A stretch of DNA of 9,292 bases, taken from Sphingobacteriales bacterium. GTDB lineage: Bacteria > Bacteroidota > Bacteroidia > Chitinophagales > Chitinophagaceae. Below the pieces are notes generated by a model. It had not been told where the DNA came from, did no database searches, and saw only the letters and a list, made by a program, of their open reading frames with translations. Position 1 is the first letter of the stretch; each line of letters begins with the position of its first letter. Below, piece by piece: positions 5,492 to 9,292 of this stretch. The stretch covers positions 1 through 9,292 of the forward strand of contig REAQ01000033.1 in the NCBI GenBank assembly GCA_004294195.1. Reading direction: 5' to 3'. Made by a program: the position numbers and the translations under genes.

Positions 5492-6733
5492 GGTTTTCAA
5501 AAAGCAGAATGGGTTCTCAGGACCAATGTTTATGAAGTTAACACGAGACAGTATACTTCCGAAGGCAGTTTCAATGCATTTATGAGCCATCTGCCCAGGC
5601 TGCAAGACATGGGCGTGCATACCTTGTGGTTCATGCCCATTACACCAATCAGTTTGGAGAAACGGAAAGGAAGCATGGGCAGTTACTACGCCTGTTCAGA
5701 CTACACGGCTATTAATCCTGAGTTTGGAACGATGGAGGATTTTAAAACGCTGGTACACACGGCTCATGAAATGGGGATGAAGGTGATCATAGACTGGGTG
5801 GCAAACCATACCGGAGCGGATCATCGTTGGACGAAAACCCATCCGGAATATTATATTAAGAATGAAGCTGGAGAATTCTACGACAAGCATGGCTGGGACG
5901 ATGTCATCGATCTTGACTATAGTAACCCGGAAATGAGGAGAGCTATGATCAAAAGCATGCTTTTTTGGATCGATACCTGTGATATTGACGGCTTCCGTTG
6001 TGATATGGCCATGCTGGTTCCCGTTGATTTCTGGCATGAAGCCAGGACTGTGTTGGAAGCGGAGAAGCCTTTATTCTGGCTGGCTGAATGTGATCAGTGG
6101 AATGAACCCCAGTACCTGGATGTTACCCATGACTTCGTAAGGTATCATCAGCCTTTACATACGCTCGTTGATACCCTATATGGTTACAATGGACTCAAGC
6201 CGAGGCATGCGATAAGGGCTTTATTTACCAGCAATCACGATGAGAACAGTTGGAACGGTACCGAGTATGAGAAGTATGGAGACATGGCGAAACTGCTGGC
6301 GGTGTTTAGCTGCACTTGGAACGGAATGCCTTTGTTGTACAGTGGGCAGGAGATCCCCAATCAAAAACGACTGGCGTTTTTTGATAAAGACGCTCTGAAC
6401 TGGGGTGATGAAGCCGGATTGCATACATTTTATCAGAAGTTACTGCGGCTTCGTTCAGAACATCCGGCACTTCGTGCAGCCAGCGACGAAGTAGAAACCC
6501 GGTTTATAGCTGCCGATCATCCGGACAAGGTCATCCTGTTTGAAAGAGTAAGTGCCGGACGATCTATTGTGGTTATATTGAATTGTTCACCCTATCCTTT
6601 AGAGGTTCATATTTATAGCCAAGATGTTTTAGAGGCTACTTATTCCAGTCTGTTTACCGGTGACCATATTAGACCTGCAGATAATCTGTATCTGCCAGTT
6701 TCCGCCTGGGGCTTTGAGGTATTGGTTTCTTAG
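5489..6733 (+). CDS. GH13 alpha-amylase-family glycoside hydrolase, cytoplasmic
   Basis: The 414-residue protein has no signal peptide, so it probably acts on intracellular or imported oligosaccharides. It carries the four conserved GH13 regions: DWVANHT (102-108), GFRCD with nucleophile Asp172, LAEC with acid/base Glu200, and TSNHDEN with transition-state Asp251. The TIM barrel starts almost at the N-terminus (WVLRTNVYEVNTRQY), domain B is short, and a beta-sandwich domain C follows from about 335 (VETRFIAADHPDKVILFERV to the end). Exact specificity, such as amylase, maltodextrin hydrolase or glucosyltransferase-type, cannot be told from sequence. Its length is at the short end for the family and it looks complete. 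Start ATG at 5489 follows the TATTTTTA box by five bases. It is divergent from ispH, and no sugar transporter or regulator of maltose use lies nearby. Confidence 0.9.
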   Translation: MGFQKAEWVLRTNVYEVNTRQYTSEGSFNAFMSHLPRLQDMGVHTLWFMPITPISLEKRKGSMGSYYACSDYTAINPEFGTMEDFKTLVHTAHEMGMKVIIDWVANHTGADHRWTKTHPEYYIKNEAGEFYDKHGWDDVIDLDYSNPEMRRAMIKSMLFWIDTCDIDGFRCDMAMLVPVDFWHEARTVLEAEKPLFWLAECDQWNEPQYLDVTHDFVRYHQPLHTLVDTLYGYNGLKPRHAIRALFTSNHDENSWNGTEYEKYGDMAKLLAVFSCTWNGMPLLYSGQEIPNQKRLAFFDKDALNWGDEAGLHTFYQKLLRLRSEHPALRAASDEVETRFIAADHPDKVILFERVSAGRSIVVILNCSPYPLEVHIYSQDVLEATYSSLFTGDHIRPADNLYLPVSAWGFEVLVS

Positions 6734-6843
6734 ATACTACTTAAATTAGTATTGTATTCCCGTAAAAAGGGCATTTAAAGCCTTTATGCATAGTAAATAG
6801 TTATATATGTTACTATTATAAGTAGTATTCGGTTAATTAGTGG

Positions 6844-6851
6844 TATGTTTG
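6844..6851 (+). promoter_or_regulatory. Bacteroidota -7 box for the LuxR-type regulator
   Basis: TATGTTTG matches TAnnTTTG exactly. A start site about 6 nt downstream would give a 5' leader of roughly 160 nt before the ATG at 7016, unlike the leaderless arrangement of several other genes here. The AT-rich dyads just upstream are candidate regulator sites. No clear -33 TTTG is seen at the expected distance. Confidence 0.5.
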
Positions 6852-6928
6852 TTGCACAGATGGAAAAGGGTTAGCAATTTAACAGCGCCTTACTCGTTAA
6901 AGTAGCCAATTATCCCTCTGAAAGATCA

Positions 6929-6986
6929 ACCCTGCCGGGTCTGTAAGCCTGTGCTTATGGCAACCTGGTACTACTGAATTCAGTAG
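6929..6986 (+). promoter_or_regulatory. Structured 5' leader with nested stems and a 16-bp palindrome
   Basis: CCGGGT (6935-6940) can pair with ACCTGG (6963-6968), one G-U pair, enclosing a perfect TAAGC-CTGT-GCTTA hairpin (6944-6957). An alternative ACCC-TGCC-GGGT hairpin (6929-6940) uses the same GGGT, so two exclusive folds are possible. Immediately downstream is CTACTGAATTCAGTAG (6971-6986), a perfect 16-bp palindrome ending 29 nt before the start codon. It may be a cis-acting RNA element or an operator for autoregulation. I do not recognise it as a known riboswitch. Confidence 0.45.
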
Positions 6987-7015
6987 AATACGTAACCCTA
7001 AACGAAAAGAATCCG

Positions 7016-7639
7016 ATGATAGATGTCGGCATCATTGTGGCTAATCAGGTACAGAGTACCTTCTATGAAACGTATCTAAAGAGTACGAAGAGATTCCGGA
7101 TTAGTTTTTCGGTAGACACCCTTTCATCTCTCACTACTGCCATTATCGTCTATGGAGAACCGGAAGTATTGATTATTCAATCCTTGCAGGAGATCGGTTC
7201 CATTGAAGAGTTTTCAGTGATCCTGAAATCCCGGCAAACATTAAAGTCGCTGCTCATCTTGGAGAAACCCGAAGACCTTGACCTTGCGTACGTGACAAGA
7301 CTCGGAATCCATGGCTATCTGCAAAAGTCCGGAAATATCCAGGAGTTGACGGATGCTATGGAGAAACTCGTGGCTGAGGGCGGTTATATTTCCCCGAGGA
7401 TCGCCACACATCTCATCAATAATTTACAGAAGAGGCCTGAAGACAGGTATAATGAACTCCTTACCAACAGGGAAAGGGAGATCATGAAGTTTATCTGTGA
7501 GGGGTTAACATATAAAGAGATCGCCGAACGGATGTTTATTACGCCGTTTACGGTGAATCAGCATTTGAAAAAGATCTATTTGAAGTTGAAGGTGAAATCA
7601 AAGGGTGAGTTGATCTCAAAGATGTTGTCTGTGAAGTAA
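7016..7639 (+). CDS. NarL/LuxR-family transcriptional regulator with degenerate receiver domain
   Basis: The 207-residue protein has the two-domain layout of NarL/FixJ response regulators. Residues 1-120 match a receiver fold, but the acidic pair after strand 1 is replaced (IIVANQV, so Asn10/Gln11 where family members have DD) and the phosphoacceptor Asp position reads Gln55 (EPEVLIIQSLQ). Lys104 (GYLQKSG) is kept. Residues 149-203 form a normal LuxR-type HTH: LTNREREIMKFICEGLTYKE followed by IAERMFITPFTVNQHLKKIY. It probably binds DNA without being controlled by phosphorylation, or responds to another signal; this is inference. No histidine kinase lies beside it. It is upstream of, and co-directional with, the polysaccharide export genes, 190 nt away, so it may regulate them. 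A structured leader and palindrome precede it, suggesting its own expression is controlled. Confidence 0.88.
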   Translation: MIDVGIIVANQVQSTFYETYLKSTKRFRISFSVDTLSSLTTAIIVYGEPEVLIIQSLQEIGSIEEFSVILKSRQTLKSLLILEKPEDLDLAYVTRLGIHGYLQKSGNIQELTDAMEKLVAEGGYISPRIATHLINNLQKRPEDRYNELLTNREREIMKFICEGLTYKEIAERMFITPFTVNQHLKKIYLKLKVKSKGELISKMLSVK

Positions 7640-7640
7640 T

Positions 7641-7728
7641 GTTATTGTGTTATTGAGTTACTGTGTTACTGTGTTATTGAGTTGTTGAGTTGTTGAGTTA
7701 CTGTGTTATTGAGTTGTTGAGTTGCTGA
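7641..7728. repeat. Array of eleven 8-bp tandem units, consensus GTTRYTGW
   Basis: Starting two bases after the regulator's stop codon, eleven in-phase octamers follow without interruption: types gttattgt, gttattga, gttactgt, gttgttga and gttgctga. Positions 1-3 and 6-7 of the unit are invariant; variation is limited to positions 4 (A/G), 5 (T/C) and 8 (T/A). There is also a higher-order repeat: 7665-7696 and 7697-7728 are 32-bp copies differing at one base. The period is not a multiple of three and no coding function is likely. It is not a CRISPR, having no spacers. Confidence 0.9.
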
Positions 7729-7769
7729 GTTGGTCCATAAAAACATGTGACTGAGGTGGCGAAGCCCTG

Positions 7770-7797
7770 TTTGGAAGCCTGGAATTCCTGGTATAAT
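7770..7797 (+). promoter_or_regulatory. Possible promoter for the polysaccharide export genes
   Basis: TTTG (7770-7773), an 18-nt spacer and TATAAT (7792-7797) resemble a promoter. The downstream box is not a good TAnnTTTG match. The spacer contains the palindrome GGAATTCC (7781-7788). A second palindrome, ATTTCGAAAT (7813-7822), lies seven bases before the ATG at 7830. The separate transcription unit is plausible but unproven. Confidence 0.35.
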
Positions 7798-7829
7798 TAA
7801 ATAAAAAAGCAAATTTCGAAATCTAGCAT

Positions 7830-8633
7830 ATGAAGCAACTAAAACATCTGGCATTACTGGCGGTGGTGGTTATGATGGCAGCAAACAGTTCCTGTACTTC
7901 ACCAAAGGAATACGTTTACCTGAATGACCTCGTAGAAGCCAAGGATAGCCTGATAGGACCTATGGCACCTTTCAGGGAACAGTATATTGTTCCGGACGAC
8001 CTTCTCCACATCCAGGTTTCTGCATTGAACCCCGAGGATGTGCAAATGTTTGAGATGACCGGCATGGGGTCTCAGATGAACATGCAGTTTGCCACCAGCA
8101 ATCCACAGGTGATGGGTTATATGGTTGACAAACGGGGCATAGTCACATTGCCCTATATCGGAGATTTTAATGCAGCTGGTCTAACTCTTCGTGAGATGGA
8201 GATCTTCGTGACTGAAAAGCTGAAAAAGTTTGTCAAGGAACCAGTTGTGCGGGTACGATTCCTTAATCATATGATCACTGTATTGGGTGAGGTGCAGCAA
8301 CCGAAAATGGTGCCGATGAATTTTGAACGAATGACACTCATCGAAGCCCTTGGGATGGTGGGTGACCTTAAGTATACGGGTTATGCAGACAATATTCTAG
8401 TAGTACGCGAAGAGAATGGGGTGCGTACCAGTGGCAGGGTAGATCTTCGATCCAAGACCGTTTTCAACAATCCCTATTTCTACCTGACCAACAGGGATCT
8501 TATTTATGTGGAACCTGTTCAGGCTGCTTATGTTAACAGGGGAGACAGAACGGGTAAATACCTCGCTACTTACGTTGGTGCGGGTGCAACCCTGATCTCT
8601 CTCGTCATCAGTATTATTGCAATTACCAGGTAA
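7830..8633 (+). CDS. Polysaccharide export outer-membrane lipoprotein (Wza/OPX-like)
   Basis: The 267-residue protein begins with a lipoprotein signal peptide (KQLKHLALLAVVVMMAANSSC) with the likely lipidated Cys22. A Poly_export domain spans about 49-145, starting EQYIVPDDLLHIQVSALNPED, then an SLBB-like domain (about 147-200, MITVLGEVQQPKMVPM to ADNILVVREE). A hydrophobic C-terminal segment (about 246-265) may cross the outer membrane. OPX proteins form the outer-membrane channel for capsule or exopolysaccharide export. At 267 residues it is shorter than E. coli Wza (about 380), as is common for Bacteroidota OPX proteins. A methionine-rich stretch at 73-98 (seven Met) interrupts the Poly_export domain. 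The Wzc-like gene follows after 11 bp, so they are one operon. The ATG at 7830 gives a proper signal peptide. Confidence 0.92.
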   Translation: MKQLKHLALLAVVVMMAANSSCTSPKEYVYLNDLVEAKDSLIGPMAPFREQYIVPDDLLHIQVSALNPEDVQMFEMTGMGSQMNMQFATSNPQVMGYMVDKRGIVTLPYIGDFNAAGLTLREMEIFVTEKLKKFVKEPVVRVRFLNHMITVLGEVQQPKMVPMNFERMTLIEALGMVGDLKYTGYADNILVVREENGVRTSGRVDLRSKTVFNNPYFYLTNRDLIYVEPVQAAYVNRGDRTGKYLATYVGAGATLISLVISIIAITR

Positions 8634-8644
8634 TCAAACACAAT

Positions 8645-9292
8645 ATGCAAACGGACAACGAATTGTTGAAAACACTGGCCAACCAGACCGATAAGGAAGA
8701 GACACCTGATATTAAGGGTTTCATCGTGCGCAATTTCAAGTACTGGCCGATCCTATTGATCCTGATGATCATCGGGGTAGTCCTTTCATGGCTTTACGTG
8801 CGTTATACGCCAAAGAGCTACAAGGCGGAAGCCATGCTGGCCATCAAAAAAGATCAGGGTCTTGCTGCGGAAGGCGGCTTGCGAATCTCTTTGATGGATG
8901 ATAAAGTGGCTCTCGAGAAAGAAGTAGAGATTCTCAAATCTCCGGACGCCATCGAACAAACCATTAAACTGCTTCACCTTTATGCTGACCTGAAGAGCAA
9001 GGGAAGGCTGTTGAAAAAAGATGTGTATGGGGATAACAGTCCATACATCATTACCGTGGAAAACCCAGATCTGATCACAGGTGCAGGACCATTTGATATC
9101 ACATTTACACCAGGTGATTCAACCATCTCACTGGATGGGAAAAAATACATCTTTGATTCAACGTACACCATGCCTTGGGGCAGGACGCGGTTTTCAAAGA
9201 ATCGCCGATTTACCGGAAGGGATAAGGAAGATTTTGTGTTGAGTTTCATTTCAGTGGAAAACCTTCGGAAAGATATCGGTGGAAGACTTGGT
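8645..9292 (+). CDS. Wzc/Wzz-like polysaccharide chain-length/export inner-membrane protein, N-terminal 216 residues
   Basis: The reading frame from ATG 8645 stays open to the window end, giving 216 residues. A cytoplasmic N-terminal tail (with IKGFIVRNFKYW) leads into one transmembrane helix at about 34-52 (WPILLILMIIGVVLSWLYV). A periplasmic region follows that begins RYTPKSYKAEAMLAIKK, a typical start of the Wzz domain, then LEKEVEILKSPDAIEQTIKLL and an YGDNSPYIITVENPD segment seen in Bacteroidota Wzc-type proteins. In this group such proteins usually continue into a second transmembrane helix and a C-terminal BY-kinase that controls export through the OPX partner. That part is beyond the window, so kinase presence is inferred. 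It lies 11 bp after the OPX gene in the expected order for a capsule or exopolysaccharide operon. Confidence 0.85.
   Translation, partial: MQTDNELLKTLANQTDKEETPDIKGFIVRNFKYWPILLILMIIGVVLSWLYVRYTPKSYKAEAMLAIKKDQGLAAEGGLRISLMDDKVALEKEVEILKSPDAIEQTIKLLHLYADLKSKGRLLKKDVYGDNSPYIITVENPDLITGAGPFDITFTPGDSTISLDGKKYIFDSTYTMPWGRTRFSKNRRFTGRDKEDFVLSFISVENLRKDIGGRLG

Larger units (their letters stand above)
6734..7015. other. 282-bp intergenic region: AT-rich dyads, promoter and leader of the LuxR-type gene
   Basis: There is no credible ORF. The left half (6734-6840) is strongly AT-rich with several dyads: ATACTA (6734-6739) with TAGTAT (6747-6752), ATAGTAA (6790-6796) with TTACTAT (6810-6816), and ATACTACT (6734-6741) with a distant inverse AGTAGTAT (6821-6828). 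A weak AAAGG/CCTTT stem (6766-6785) after the amylase stop is not a convincing terminator. The right half holds a promoter box and a structured leader, listed separately. Confidence 0.6.

Noticed and set aside
6929..6970. SAM or c-di-GMP riboswitch, suggested by a GGCAACC-like stretch
   Set aside because: The other conserved core segments of those classes are missing and the length is too short.
7641..7728. CRISPR array
   Set aside because: The units are 8 bp with no spacers, and there are no cas genes in the window.
7666..7854. Minus-strand ORF of 62 codons with a repeating QLNN-type C-terminus
   Set aside because: Its repeating residues are simply the octamer DNA array read in one frame. 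It also runs across the start of the OPX gene and has no recognisable domain.

Overview
The window looks like a chromosomal segment from a Bacteroidota bacterium, most likely in or near Chitinophagaceae. Three things suggest this: several start codons are preceded by matches to the Bacteroidota -7 promoter box TAnnTTTG, Shine-Dalgarno sequences are mostly absent, and the proteins (long-form IspH, GWSSCGKST-type cytidylate kinase, STAS protein beside RNase Z, Wza/Wzc-type export pair) resemble that lineage. The assignment is from memory of these families, not from a search.

Layout. 1-652 (minus strand): a small STAS-domain protein followed by the 5' part of ribonuclease Z, cut by the window edge. 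653-882: divergent intergenic region. 883-3402 (+): clpC, the AAA+ unfoldase of the ClpCP protease. 3401-3506: repeat-rich inverted structure. 3525-4214 (+): cmk, cytidylate kinase. 4243-5439 (-): ispH, last step of the MEP isoprenoid pathway, convergent with cmk. 5440-5488: a compact, nearly symmetrical divergent promoter. 5489-6733 (+): a cytoplasmic GH13 alpha-amylase-family enzyme. 6734-7015: AT-rich intergenic region with a promoter and a structured leader. 7016-7639 (+): a NarL/LuxR-type regulator with a degenerate receiver. 7641-7728: an array of eleven octamers. 7830-8633 (+): Wza-like polysaccharide export lipoprotein. 8645-9292 (+): N-terminal part of a Wzc/Wzz-like inner-membrane protein, open at the right edge.

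How it fits together. The left two thirds is housekeeping: RNA processing, protein quality control, nucleotide and isoprenoid metabolism, glucan metabolism. The right end opens what is probably an exopolysaccharide or capsule export locus, with the orphan LuxR-type regulator as a plausible local controller.

No wholly new multi-gene system is visible. The most unusual signals are: (a) short tandem repeats of period 7 or 8, each with its own sequence, in most intergenic gaps, including an octamer array with 32-bp higher-order structure; (b) -7 promoter boxes placed 4-7 nt from start codons of several genes, implying leaderless transcripts, with a mirror-image pair between ispH and the amylase gene; (c) an RNase Z whose metal-binding motif reads HRHGDN rather than HxHxDH; (d) a response-regulator-like protein lacking the phosphoacceptor Asp; and (e) a structured leader with a 16-bp perfect palindrome upstream of that regulator.
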